Assembly (NCBI GenBank): GCA_938030905.1
Contig: CALHIW010000073.1
Coordinates: forward strand, 1 to 20,018
DNA length: 20,018 bases
Source: Candidatus Methanomethylicia archaeon
Lineage (GTDB): Archaea; Thermoproteota; Methanomethylicia; CALHIW01
Direction: 5' to 3'
Part shown: positions 1 to 6,796 of the stretch, one piece after another
How positions within the stretch are numbered: the stretch's first letter is position 1
Layout: every line of letters starts with the position of its first letter
Notes under the pieces: generated by a model
Told to the model about the DNA's origin: nothing
Seen by the model: the letters and a program-made list of their open reading frames with translations, nothing else
Database searches by the model: none
Made by a program: the position numbers and the translations under genes

Positions 1-155
1 GGGGAAGTAAGCATGATTTCAAATGCTTTAACAGCTTCTAGAAGGCTTAAAGAGGCTTTAAGAGATCTATACGTAGACTCAGCATACGACACCGAAGCCA
101 TAAGGAATAACTATTATCCATTAATGTAGAGGTAAACATACGTAGCTATGTTTAT
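1..155 (+). mobile_element. Remnant of an IS5-type DDE transposase (3' part)
   Basis: The open frame that runs off the left edge to a TAG at 127-129 looks like the C-terminus of a gene but is better read as a transposase relic. In frame 3 (from base 3) it encodes GSKHDFK, matching the G-N/S-K-H-D-S-K block of IS5-type transposases. In frame 1 (about 64-108) it encodes LYVDSAYDTEAIRNN, matching the block that carries the second catalytic Asp. The two blocks are in different frames and frame 3 carries stops, so it is inactivated. The relic at 13179-13905 on the minus strand aligns with it base for base through about 155. Its 5' part lies outside the window. Confidence is good for the family and low for exact limits. 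Confidence 0.72.
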
Positions 156-193
156 CCTTCATTAAAACATTATATTCTTAATGAGAGTGAAAA

Positions 194-200
194 TTTATAA
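194..200 (+). promoter_or_regulatory. TATA box of the prs-trmG10 unit
   Basis: TTTATAA, centred 27 nt before the GTG at 224. This places the transcription start at the start codon itself, as expected for a leaderless archaeal mRNA. Confidence 0.6.
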
Positions 201-223
201 TACAGTTAATCTATGATTGTCTT

Positions 224-1099
224 GTGAAGGTGATAAGCTGCCTAAATGATCCTGGATTAGGAGAGTCAGTAGCTAAGATTATGAATGTTGATTTAATTAG
301 AATTTCTTCAAAGAAATTTCCTGATGGAGAGCTTTATGTTAGAGTTAGAGAAAATTTAAATGGAGAAGACGTTGTTGTATTACAAACAACATATCCTAAT
401 CAAAATGAAAGTTTAACAGAGCTCTACTTTACTATAGATTCTCTAAGAAGTTATAAGCTGCATAAATTAGTAGTTATTGTACCCTACTTAGCATACATGA
501 GACAGGATAAAAGGTTTCTAATGGGTGAGTCCTTATCAGCAAAAGTAGTTATTAATATTTTAAACATGCTGAATATTGACTATTTCATTACTGTTGATAT
601 ACATAATGACCATTGTTTAAAATGGTTTAAATGTAAAGCAATAAACATTCATGCAGCTCCTCTACTTGCTAATTACTTTAGGGAAAAAGTAAGTAAACCA
701 ATTATTTTATCTCCTGATATGGGATCGCTTAGTAGAGCTATAGAGGCAGCAAATACTCTTAAAGCAGACTACGACTTCCTTATTAAGATAAGAGATAGAG
801 TAACAGGAAGCATTCAAGTAAAGCCTAAGGAGATAGATGTAGCTGGAAGAGACGTAATTATTATCGACGATATTATAAGTACTGGCGGAACTATAATTAA
901 TGCGGCCACCATGCTTAGAAAATTAGGAGTTAACAAATTATTTGTAGGCTGCACTCACCCACTACTTGTTAACAATGCATTAGAGAAAATATTGCAAACT
1001 AAAGTAGATGAAATTGTAGGATCAAATAGTGTAAGAAGCGCTATTAGTAAAGTTCAACTCCAAGAAGAAATAGCCAAATCTATTAAGAAAATTATCTAA
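224..1099 (+). CDS. prs: Ribose-phosphate diphosphokinase (PRPP synthetase)
   Basis: Makes 5-phosphoribosyl-1-diphosphate from ribose 5-phosphate and ATP, the precursor for purines, pyrimidines, NAD and His/Trp; cytosolic. The 291-residue length fits archaeal Prs. Visible blocks are KKFPDGELYVRV (30-41), the Arg/Gln-containing loop PYLAYMRQDKRF (87-98), the metal/ATP motif around DIHNDH (125-130), SPDMGSL (163-169) and the PRPP-binding motif DVIIIDDIISTGGT (210-223). The GTG start was chosen because the TATA box at 194-200 lies at leaderless spacing and the protein begins directly with the first beta strand. It is followed 3 nt later by the tRNA methyltransferase gene, so the two are probably cotranscribed. 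PurB at 8540 and nicotinate phosphoribosyltransferase at 18112 belong to pathways that consume its product. Confidence 0.95.
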   Translation: MKVISCLNDPGLGESVAKIMNVDLIRISSKKFPDGELYVRVRENLNGEDVVVLQTTYPNQNESLTELYFTIDSLRSYKLHKLVVIVPYLAYMRQDKRFLMGESLSAKVVINILNMLNIDYFITVDIHNDHCLKWFKCKAINIHAAPLLANYFREKVSKPIILSPDMGSLSRAIEAANTLKADYDFLIKIRDRVTGSIQVKPKEIDVAGRDVIIIDDIISTGGTIINAATMLRKLGVNKLFVGCTHPLLVNNALEKILQTKVDEIVGSNSVRSAISKVQLQEEIAKSIKKII

Positions 1100-1102
1100 A
1101 TA

Positions 1103-2113
1103 ATGAAAATATTTACACTACTCTCAGGAGAGCATATAGAAATATCAGAAGCAGAACTCTATTCTATTCTTAAAGCTGAAAATATTAAGTTTAGCATTCT
1201 AACTAGACTACCGCAGGTAATAGGCTTAAAACTTAGCAGAAGAGGTATTGATAAAATCATAGCTAGAAGCTCTATGTGTAAGTTAGTTGGGAAGCTATTA
1301 TTGCTATGTGATGCAGATAAGAATACAATCATTAATTCCCTAAGTAGAATTAATATAAACTTAAAATCCAAAACATTTAATGTTAGAATTGATAGAGTAC
1401 GTGGATGCTGTAAACATATTAGTGGCCATGAGCTTGAAGTATTAATAGGTGATATTATTAGGGAGAGGATGTTAGGATCTGTAAACCTAAGTTCACCAGA
1501 TATTAGATTTTACGGAATACTAACTGGGGGAAAATTTGTTTTTGGAATAGTTATTTCACAAATTAAACGATCAAAATTTAGTGAAAGAGAGCCTCAAAAA
1601 AGACCGTTCTTTCATCCTGGAACTATTAAACCATTATTTGCAAGGCTTCTAGTTAACTTATCAGAAATACCGTCTGGAGAAATATTTCTCGATCCTTTTT
1701 GTGGTGCTGGTGGAATATTGATAGAAGCTGGACTTATTAATTGTAGAGTTATAGGTTCAGACATAGATCCAGCGATGGTTAGAGGGGCAGCTGTGAATTT
1801 AAAATATTATAATATTGATCATGATCTTGTAGTCGCTGATGCGAGATATTTGCCGTTTAGAAATATTAAATATATATCAACAGATCCACCCTACGGCATA
1901 TCGTCAACAACAATGGGAGAAAATGTTAAAAACTTAGTTGAAGCATTTCTAAAAAATATTTATCAATGTTTAAATAAAGAAGCGAAGATCTGTATTTCAG
2001 TTCCTCAAAAGCTAGATATTAAATTTGAAACAGGGTATAGATTAATGAATGAATATTTTATGCGTGTACATAAAAGCCTAACGAGAAGAATAATTCTACT
2101 AAGTAAAGAATAA
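1103..2113 (+). CDS. trmG10: tRNA (guanine(10)-N2)-methyltransferase, TrmG10/Trm11 type
   Basis: Methylates the exocyclic amine of G10 in tRNA using S-adenosylmethionine, giving m2G/m2,2G. The N-terminal ~150 residues have the size and position of the THUMP-containing RNA-binding half. The C-terminal half is a Rossmann methyltransferase: motif I LDPFCGAGG (196-204), acidic loop SDIDPAM (219-225), DARYLPF (246-252) and the amino-methyltransferase motif IV DPPYG (261-265). The RPFFHPGTIKP block just before the catalytic domain is typical of the Trm11/TrmG10 family. ATG at 1103 is 3 nt after the prs stop with no clear ribosome binding site, so translational coupling is likely. The tRNA-Pro in this window has G at position 10, a potential substrate. 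RNA specificity is inferred from the family. Confidence 0.88.
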   Translation: MKIFTLLSGEHIEISEAELYSILKAENIKFSILTRLPQVIGLKLSRRGIDKIIARSSMCKLVGKLLLLCDADKNTIINSLSRININLKSKTFNVRIDRVRGCCKHISGHELEVLIGDIIRERMLGSVNLSSPDIRFYGILTGGKFVFGIVISQIKRSKFSEREPQKRPFFHPGTIKPLFARLLVNLSEIPSGEIFLDPFCGAGGILIEAGLINCRVIGSDIDPAMVRGAAVNLKYYNIDHDLVVADARYLPFRNIKYISTDPPYGISSTTMGENVKNLVEAFLKNIYQCLNKEAKICISVPQKLDIKFETGYRLMNEYFMRVHKSLTRRIILLSKE

Positions 2114-2130
2114 TGTTTAAAGCAAACTTA

Positions 2131-2143
2131 TTTTAAGATATAT
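2131..2143 (+). promoter_or_regulatory. Probable TATA box of RNase Z gene
   Basis: TTTTAAGATATAT lies about 40 nt before the ATG at 2176, which predicts a short leader. That leader contains GGTGGG at 2167-2172, so this gene looks leadered and Shine-Dalgarno dependent, unlike prs. Confidence 0.45.
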
Positions 2144-2175
2144 TAGCTTTGAATATCAGTAGGCATGGTGGGTAT

Positions 2176-3075
2176 ATGATTAGAATTGTATTTCTGGGGA
2201 CATCTGCTGGCATTCCTACCTCTAAGAGGGGGCTTCCAGCTATTGTTATTAAAATACATGGAGACCTGCTTTTACTTGATTGTGGAGAAGGATCTCAGAG
2301 GCAAATGATGACAGCAAAGATCGGATTTGGTAGTCTAAAAAGAATATTAATAACGCATTTGCATGGAGACCATGTTTTTGGGTTACCTGGACTACTACAT
2401 ACATTTTCCTTAATGAATAGAGAGAAAGAACTAGAAATCTATGGTCCTCCAGGGCTAACTGAGCTTATCAGTTGCTTTGTTAATACATCACAGTTAACAT
2501 ATAGGGTCAGTATTACTGAACTAAAAAATGGAGAGGTACTTGAGTTTAAAAACTATAAAGTTATAACTAAAACTACGAATCATACTCTAACAAATTATGC
2601 ATATGCTATTATTGAGAGAGAAAAACCAGGAAAATTCCATCCAGAAAGGGCACAGCTACTTGGTATTCCCCGTGGACCATTATGGAGAAAACTTCAACAA
2701 GGAGACAAAATTAAGCTACCAGATGGTAGAGTCATAAATTCATGGGAAGTTGTAGATAGGCCTAGACCAGGATTAAAAATAGTTTATACAGGAGATACTG
2801 CTAAATTTGATGGTCTTATTAGTTTTAGTGAAGAAGCTGACGTTTTAATACATGAGGCAACGTTTGAAAACTCAATGGTTAAAAAAGCTGCTGAAGAGAA
2901 GCATTCGACAGCAGCTCAAGCAGCTGAAATAGCAAGAGAAGCAAGAGTTAAACTACTTGTACTGACACACATAAGTCCCAGATATGATTGTTATGAGAGT
3001 CACTATAATGAGGCGACTAAAATTTTCAGCAACACTATAGTAGCAGAAGATTTTAAAACTATAAGTCTAAGCTGA
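2176..3075 (+). CDS. rnz: Ribonuclease Z (tRNA 3' endonuclease)
   Basis: Zinc metallo-beta-lactamase-fold endonuclease that cuts pre-tRNA just 3' of the discriminator base. The 299-residue product has the short-form length. It begins MIRIVFLGTSAGIPT, carries the metal motif HLHGDH (61-66), further ligands at His136 (NHT), Asp207 (TGDT) and His265 (THISPRY), the EKHST box (241-245), and the exosite arm region around GKFHPERAQLLGIPRG (152-167). The frame is open from a TTG at 2149, but ATG 2176 is chosen because GGTGG lies 4-9 nt upstream and the canonical N-terminus starts there. The 3' end overlaps the convergent UPF0201 gene by 9 bp. The mature tRNA-Pro end at 6840 (A followed by TCT rather than CCA) is the sort of substrate it would process before CCA addition. 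Confidence 0.94.
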   Translation: MIRIVFLGTSAGIPTSKRGLPAIVIKIHGDLLLLDCGEGSQRQMMTAKIGFGSLKRILITHLHGDHVFGLPGLLHTFSLMNREKELEIYGPPGLTELISCFVNTSQLTYRVSITELKNGEVLEFKNYKVITKTTNHTLTNYAYAIIEREKPGKFHPERAQLLGIPRGPLWRKLQQGDKIKLPDGRVINSWEVVDRPRPGLKIVYTGDTAKFDGLISFSEEADVLIHEATFENSMVKKAAEEKHSTAAQAAEIAREARVKLLVLTHISPRYDCYESHYNEATKIFSNTIVAEDFKTISLS

Positions 3076-3510
3076 TTCAACATCGTCCTCCTCTAGTTCA
3101 TAGAGGGGTTTACCATTGGAAGTAGGGGGAGCAAGCCAGTTTATTAGTTTTTCCGGAGATGAACAAGTTATTATGAACGTAATTGGGCCTAGTGGAGATT
3201 CATTCTCTGGAGCTGAAAACGATAGACGGTTAATATATGCTATCTGCTTATTAATGTGAAATTTTAATGTTTTTCCCTCAATAGATTTTCTAAAAATGTT
3301 GCGTGCTGCATCGAGTATTTGTTCACTTCTTAAAAGACTATGTAAGTTTCGTAAGCAGCTTAAACCTTCTCCTTCAGCAACAATAAAACGCTTATCCCCC
3401 TCCTCAATGGTTGATATATGTAGTGGGCTAAAAACGTTTCTAATTGCCTTTTCAACTTTACCAGCATCCTCAGTTACTCTAACCTCAGCCCTAACTATAA
3501 CTTTAATCAT
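3067..3510 (-). CDS. UPF0201 family protein
   Basis: Archaeal conserved protein of unknown function (COG1931/UPF0201) of 147 residues. The N-terminal part (MIKVIVRAEVRVTEDAGKV) is an alternating beta/alpha stretch, and the C-terminal half contains SPLGPITF and a variable acidic tail. No catalytic motif is visible. RNA binding has been suggested for this fold, but nothing here proves it. ATG 3510 is preceded by GGTGAT (3516-3521) 5 nt upstream, inside the coding sequence of the upstream kinase-like gene, which overlaps it by 8 nt. The two are therefore translationally coupled. In some archaea UPF0200 and UPF0201 are fused into one polypeptide, which supports a shared task. Its 3' end overlaps RNase Z. 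Confidence 0.85.
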   Translation of the reverse strand: MIKVIVRAEVRVTEDAGKVEKAIRNVFSPLHISTIEEGDKRFIVAEGEGLSCLRNLHSLLRSEQILDAARNIFRKSIEGKTLKFHINKQIAYINRLSFSAPENESPLGPITFIITCSSPEKLINWLAPPTSNGKPLYELEEDDVESA

Positions 3511-4054
3511 TGCTTATCACCTTTACAATACACTCAAATTTTCCACGAGACTCTTCAATTGAGTCTTCATTAACAATCATATAATCAGCGAGAGATATAA
3601 CATTTCCTAACCCAATATTAAGCTCCCTAAAATCTCTTTCAATAAATTCACTCCAAGACTTAGGATCATCCTGCCTGTTACGACTATAGAGTCTTTTAAA
3701 TCTTGTTGCTGGCGAAGCATGAATTGCAACAACTAGAACCTTATCGAAGCTACGTTTATACTCCTCAATTTCATCTAAACTCCTAACACCATCAATTATA
3801 ACAACCTCAGCGTTCATTAAAGCTATTTTCTCTAAACATAGTTTAGCTACTACTGACGGACCATAGTTTTTTCTAAGCTCAACCATTATTTTACCGAGGT
3901 TTCCAGATAATGGCTCAATGCCTTGCTTAGCAGCCTCTTCTCTGATTATGTCACCCATAACAATAACAGGAATACCCTTACTCTTTAGAGGCTCAATAAT
4001 TGATGTTTTACCTGCACCAGGCATTCCACTTACACAGATAATTTTCCTAACCAT
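3503..4054 (-). CDS. UPF0200 family P-loop nucleotide kinase-like protein
   Basis: 183-residue protein related in fold to dephospho-CoA and nucleoside-phosphate kinases. The Walker A motif GMPGAGKTS lies at residues 10-18, followed by MGDIIREEAAK (33-43), the nucleobase/acceptor region of this kinase fold. A further strand ends in VVIIDGVRS (86-94), and an Arg-rich lid segment (TRFKRLYSRNRQDDP) follows. The physiological substrate of UPF0200 is unknown; archaeal dephospho-CoA kinase belongs to another family, so I would not call it CoaE. ATG 4054 has AGGT 6 nt upstream and a TATA-like ATTTTATATA at 4098-4107. It is divergent from thpR and coupled to UPF0201. Confidence 0.87.
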   Translation of the reverse strand: MVRKIICVSGMPGAGKTSIIEPLKSKGIPVIVMGDIIREEAAKQGIEPLSGNLGKIMVELRKNYGPSVVAKLCLEKIALMNAEVVIIDGVRSLDEIEEYKRSFDKVLVVAIHASPATRFKRLYSRNRQDDPKSWSEFIERDFRELNIGLGNVISLADYMIVNEDSIEESRGKFECIVKVISND

Positions 4055-4097
4055 ACTGTTACCTGGAATTCACATCTAATTTCTCTAATAGAGCCAG

Positions 4098-4107
4098 TAT
4101 ATAAAAT
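4098..4107 (-). promoter_or_regulatory. TATA box of the UPF0200-UPF0201 unit
   Basis: Read on the minus strand this is ATTTTATATA, about 48 nt before the ATG at 4054. This predicts a leader of roughly 24 nt that includes the AGGT ribosome binding site. It shares the 137-bp divergent spacer with the thpR promoter. Confidence 0.5.
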
Positions 4108-4162
4108 TACGGTTCTCTAAGTAGTCTGGGAGTCATAATTGAATGCAAGCTGCAAAATTCAA

Positions 4163-4170
4163 TATAAATT
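4163..4170 (+). promoter_or_regulatory. TATA box of thpR
   Basis: TATAAATT centred 26 nt before the GTG at 4192, so the mRNA probably begins at the start codon. Confidence 0.55.
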
Positions 4171-4191
4171 TTTAAGTTAGAAAGAAGTTTA

Positions 4192-4764
4192 GTGCTGAGC
4201 GAGATGGAGAGAATTCGAGCATTTATAGCTGTTGATTTCAATAATGTAGAAGTAGTTAACGGTATTTTAACATTGCAAAATAAAATTGCTAGTATAGGAG
4301 CAGATATAAAATTTGTTGAAAAGGAGAATTTACATATAACTCTAAAGTTTCTAGGCGAAGTTCCACATGATATAATTACTAATATTCAGAAAGCACTATT
4401 GAAAGTTAAGTTTAAGCCATTTAGTGTGACTGTTAAGGGTGTAGGTGTATTTCCAAATTCTAGAAATATTAGAATTGTATGGATTAGTATTGAAGAGGGA
4501 GTTAATAAGTTGATAAGTCTTCAAAACAATATTGAGGAGAAGCTCTCAGTATTAGGTTTTAAAAGGGAGAAGAATTTTATACCTCACTTAACAATTGGCC
4601 GTATTAAAAGTGGAAGGAATAGGGATAAGTTAATAAATATCTTAAATGAATTCAGAGATTTTACCTTTGGTGAACAACTTATAGATACTTTTCATCTAAA
4701 GAGGAGTATATTGACATCGAAGGGCCCTATTTACAGCAATTTATATAGCATTGAAGCTACATAG
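4192..4764 (+). CDS. thpR: RNA 2',3'-cyclic phosphodiesterase / 2'-5' RNA ligase ThpR
   Basis: 2H phosphoesterase that opens 2',3'-cyclic phosphates on RNA and, in vitro, can join tRNA halves through 2'-5' linkages. The 190-residue length is normal. The two tetrapeptides of the active site are both present: HITL at 48-51 and HLTI at 132-135, related by the pseudo-twofold of this fold. The GTG start at 4192 agrees with a leaderless transcript from the TATA box at 4163-4170; an internal ATG at 4204 (giving MERIRAF) is an equally ordinary N-terminus, so the first four residues are uncertain. The CCA-adding enzyme follows 42 nt downstream, apparently with its own promoter. The thpR-cca neighbourhood recurs in archaea and implies a tRNA-end role. 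Confidence 0.93.
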   Translation: MLSEMERIRAFIAVDFNNVEVVNGILTLQNKIASIGADIKFVEKENLHITLKFLGEVPHDIITNIQKALLKVKFKPFSVTVKGVGVFPNSRNIRIVWISIEEGVNKLISLQNNIEEKLSVLGFKREKNFIPHLTIGRIKSGRNRDKLINILNEFRDFTFGEQLIDTFHLKRSILTSKGPIYSNLYSIEAT

Positions 4765-4774
4765 CAGACTCAGT

Positions 4775-4785
4775 AAATTATATTT
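4775..4785 (+). promoter_or_regulatory. Possible TATA box of cca
   Basis: AAATTATATTT centred 26 nt before the TTG at 4806. It sits in the 41-nt gap after thpR, so cca may have its own leaderless transcript in addition to readthrough. Confidence 0.4.
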
Positions 4786-4805
4786 GGTGATTTACTATTA
4801 GTGAG

Positions 4806-6209
4806 TTGCATAGGGACTCTAAACTGGAAGAAATGGCGGTTCTGAATATATTGAGAGAGGTTCTGGAGAAAATTACACCCAGTACTAGTGAGAGGCTTAA
4901 AATTTCACATATTATAAATGAGGTTAGGCAGAGAATCCTTGAAAAGGCGCATGAGTACAGTATTAATGTTGAAGTTAGTATTGAAGGATCAATAGCTAAG
5001 GATACCTGGCTTTCAGATGATAAGGATATTGACGTTTTTATTCATTTACCAAAGGAGTTAGGAAAGGAATCCTTAAAAACAGTTGGACTTGAACTCTGCA
5101 AATCTGCATGTAAAAACTGGATTGAGGCATACGCTGAACATCCATATATTCAGGCTAACATAAATGGATTTAAAGTTGACATTGTACCAGTATTTAAAAT
5201 TAATAGTGTAGATGAAGCTGAAACAGCAGTAGCTAGAACACCATTCCATACACAATTTATAAACTCCAGGTTTAATAACATCATGAGGGAGGAGGTAAGA
5301 ATATTAAAACAATTCATGAAGGGAACTGGAGTATATGGAGCTGAAATAAAAATTAAAGGATTTTCAGGATATCTTTGCGAGTTACTTATATATAAGTATA
5401 AATCATTCATGAATTTGTTGAAAAGTACCTCAAAGTGGAAACCATACCATGTAGTGATTGATCCTGTTGGACACTATAGCAATTTAAATGAGGTAAAAAA
5501 GATATTTATGGATCCACTTATTGTTATAGATCCTGTCGATAAGAAAAGAAACGTTGCAGCAGCATTAAGTATTGATAAAATGGCAAAGTTCATTGTAGCA
5601 TCAAGAGCATTTAGAGAAAATCCAAGCCTAAAATTTTTCTTTCCAACTATTAGTAAGATAACTAAGAATGAAATGATTAGAATGAGAAGAAAGGGCTTTA
5701 AAGCATTATTTATAATTTTGAAATGTCCAAAACTAGTTCCTGACATACTCTGGGGTGAAATCTTTAAATCTCTCGAGGGGCTTTCAACATTACTTGAAAA
5801 ATATGATTTTAAGGTTCTAAGTAAAGATGCGTGGAGCGATGAAAAGAGCATAGTGGTTTTAGCGTTTCAGCTGGAAAGTATAGAAATACCTAAAATTAAA
5901 AAACATGCTGGTCCACTTATATCTCTATGTGAAAGCGAGAAAAGCTTTTTGAGGAAAAATATTTTAAACAAAAATGTAGTATCCGGTCCCTGTATCGAAG
6001 GGGATAGATGGATTGTTTACAAATTAAGAAGCATAACTAGAGCTGATGATCTTATACGTAGTAAGTTTATAGAGGCTAAACATGGCCCTCATATTAAAAC
6101 GCAAAATTTTGAAGTCATGACAGGTGAGGAAATACTCGATAAAATTAATACTGATGATTTTAGAATTTTTTTAAAGAAATTTATGAATAAGAGAGAAAGC
6201 TGGATCTAA
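4806..6209 (+). CDS. cca: CCA tRNA nucleotidyltransferase (archaeal class I)
   Basis: Adds or repairs the 3'-terminal CCA of tRNA without a nucleic acid template. The 467-residue product fits the archaeal class I enzyme: nucleotidyltransferase head with the GS motif (61-62) and carboxylates Asp74 and Asp76 (DIDVF) and Asp125 (VDIVPVF), then an RNA-binding body and tail. Start choice is uncertain: TTG 4806 fits leaderless spacing from a TATA-like box, while the first in-frame ATG (4833) would remove nine residues without touching the core. It lies between thpR and a short coiled-coil gene. Because the tRNA-Pro gene downstream does not encode CCA, the enzyme is needed for its maturation. Confidence 0.94.
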   Translation: MHRDSKLEEMAVLNILREVLEKITPSTSERLKISHIINEVRQRILEKAHEYSINVEVSIEGSIAKDTWLSDDKDIDVFIHLPKELGKESLKTVGLELCKSACKNWIEAYAEHPYIQANINGFKVDIVPVFKINSVDEAETAVARTPFHTQFINSRFNNIMREEVRILKQFMKGTGVYGAEIKIKGFSGYLCELLIYKYKSFMNLLKSTSKWKPYHVVIDPVGHYSNLNEVKKIFMDPLIVIDPVDKKRNVAAALSIDKMAKFIVASRAFRENPSLKFFFPTISKITKNEMIRMRRKGFKALFIILKCPKLVPDILWGEIFKSLEGLSTLLEKYDFKVLSKDAWSDEKSIVVLAFQLESIEIPKIKKHAGPLISLCESEKSFLRKNILNKNVVSGPCIEGDRWIVYKLRSITRADDLIRSKFIEAKHGPHIKTQNFEVMTGEEILDKINTDDFRIFLKKFMNKRESWI

Positions 6210-6280
6210 CCAGCAGTAAACAACTATAAGGGCGTAATATTTTCAGGTTAATAACCCTAGTAAGCATATCCTTAAATGAT

Positions 6281-6694
6281 ATGGGAAAAAGAGAAATAAG
6301 TCTTATTGATAAGGATTTTGAGAATATTGAAGAAAAAGATCTAGTAGACTATCTAGAATCATTAGATAGTAATATTAAAAATATCGTAAGCAACATTGAA
6401 AAGCTTAATAAGAAAACAGAAATGATACAGGAAAGTATAGATTTAACTATAAAAATGATGGGTGCCATCTTAAAAAAGATGAAAATTATGATTTTAGCAG
6501 TTAAAGGAAAAGAATCAACAGTACTGGAAAATAATAAAAACTCAGAAATTAAGGATAAAATAAACCAAATATTAAATATGTTAAACTACATAAAAAGTCA
6601 GAATCAAATAAACGCAAAGCTAAAAAGTAATACCTCCAATGTTTCATTACTATCTAAAATATTAGGAAATTTAAAAATTAAAAGCCAAACCTAA
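6281..6694 (+). CDS. Unrecognised small coiled-coil protein
   Basis: 137 residues, very rich in Lys, Glu, Asn and Ile, with no Cys, Trp or His. From about residue 20 to 60 the sequence follows heptad-like spacing of Leu/Ile (LESLDSNIKNIVSNIEKL and onward), and a second helical stretch covers about 88-115, so it is probably a long helical, coiled-coil protein. The central segment IKMMGAILKKMKIMILAV is hydrophobic but carries lysines, so it is not a convincing membrane helix. No signal peptide or catalytic motif is visible. It begins 71 nt after cca and ends 43 nt before the tRNA-Pro leader. A TTAATAA at 6248-6254 might be a weak TATA box. I assign no function. Confidence 0.62.
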   Translation: MGKREISLIDKDFENIEEKDLVDYLESLDSNIKNIVSNIEKLNKKTEMIQESIDLTIKMMGAILKKMKIMILAVKGKESTVLENNKNSEIKDKINQILNMLNYIKSQNQINAKLKSNTSNVSLLSKILGNLKIKSQT

Positions 6695-6696
6695 AG

Positions 6697-6703
6697 TTTT
6701 TAA
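6697..6703 (+). promoter_or_regulatory. TATA box of tRNA-Pro
   Basis: TTTTTAA centred at 6700. At the usual 25-27 nt spacing transcription would start at about 6724-6727, at the first copy of GGGGCCG. The primary transcript would then carry a leader of about 11-14 nt before the mature 5' end proposed at 6738. Confidence 0.55.
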
Positions 6704-6744
6704 GTAAACTTGCTAGAATATTCGGGGCCGTTTTCACGGGGCCG

Positions 6745-6756
6745 AATAAAGCCTAG
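6745..6756 (+). other. tRNA-Pro intron 1 (between positions 7 and 8)
   Basis: The central 4-bp helix is GGGC (6739-6742) with GCCT (6751-6754). The 5' bulge is CG|A (6743-6745), the 3' bulge is AG|T (6755-6757), and the outer helix is A6736-C6737-G6738 with C6758-G6759-T6760. The distal side is an open loop (bulge-helix-loop form). Cutting after the second nucleotide of each bulge excises AATAAAGCCTAG and joins G7 to U8. Two outer base pairs use leader nucleotides, so splicing may precede 5' trimming. Confidence 0.65.
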
Positions 6757-6781
6757 TCGTCCAGCTTGGACTAGGATGCCA

Positions 6782-6796
6782 TCATTAATGGTATAA
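6782..6796 (+). other. tRNA-Pro intron 2 (between positions 29 and 30)
   Basis: The outer helix CTAGG (6771-6775)/CCTGG (6798-6802) and central helix ATGC (6776-6779)/GTAT (6791-6794) flank 3-nt bulges CA|T (6780-6782) and AA|G (6795-6797). The inner CA/TG pairs are closed by a TTAA loop. Cleavage after the second bulge nucleotide removes TCATTAATGGTATAA and restores the CCAGC half of the anticodon stem. Shifting both cuts by one base gives the same mature RNA. Confidence 0.78.

Noticed and set aside
3503..4054. Calling the UPF0200 protein dephospho-CoA kinase (CoaE)
   Set aside because: The fold is related, but archaeal dephospho-CoA kinase belongs to a different family, and UPF0200 has no proven substrate.
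6724..6730. First GGGGCCG as the true mature 5' end of the tRNA
   Set aside because: It would need an intron ending at about 6758, and no bulge-helix-bulge can be drawn there. The second copy at 6738 gives a consistent splice site and U8.
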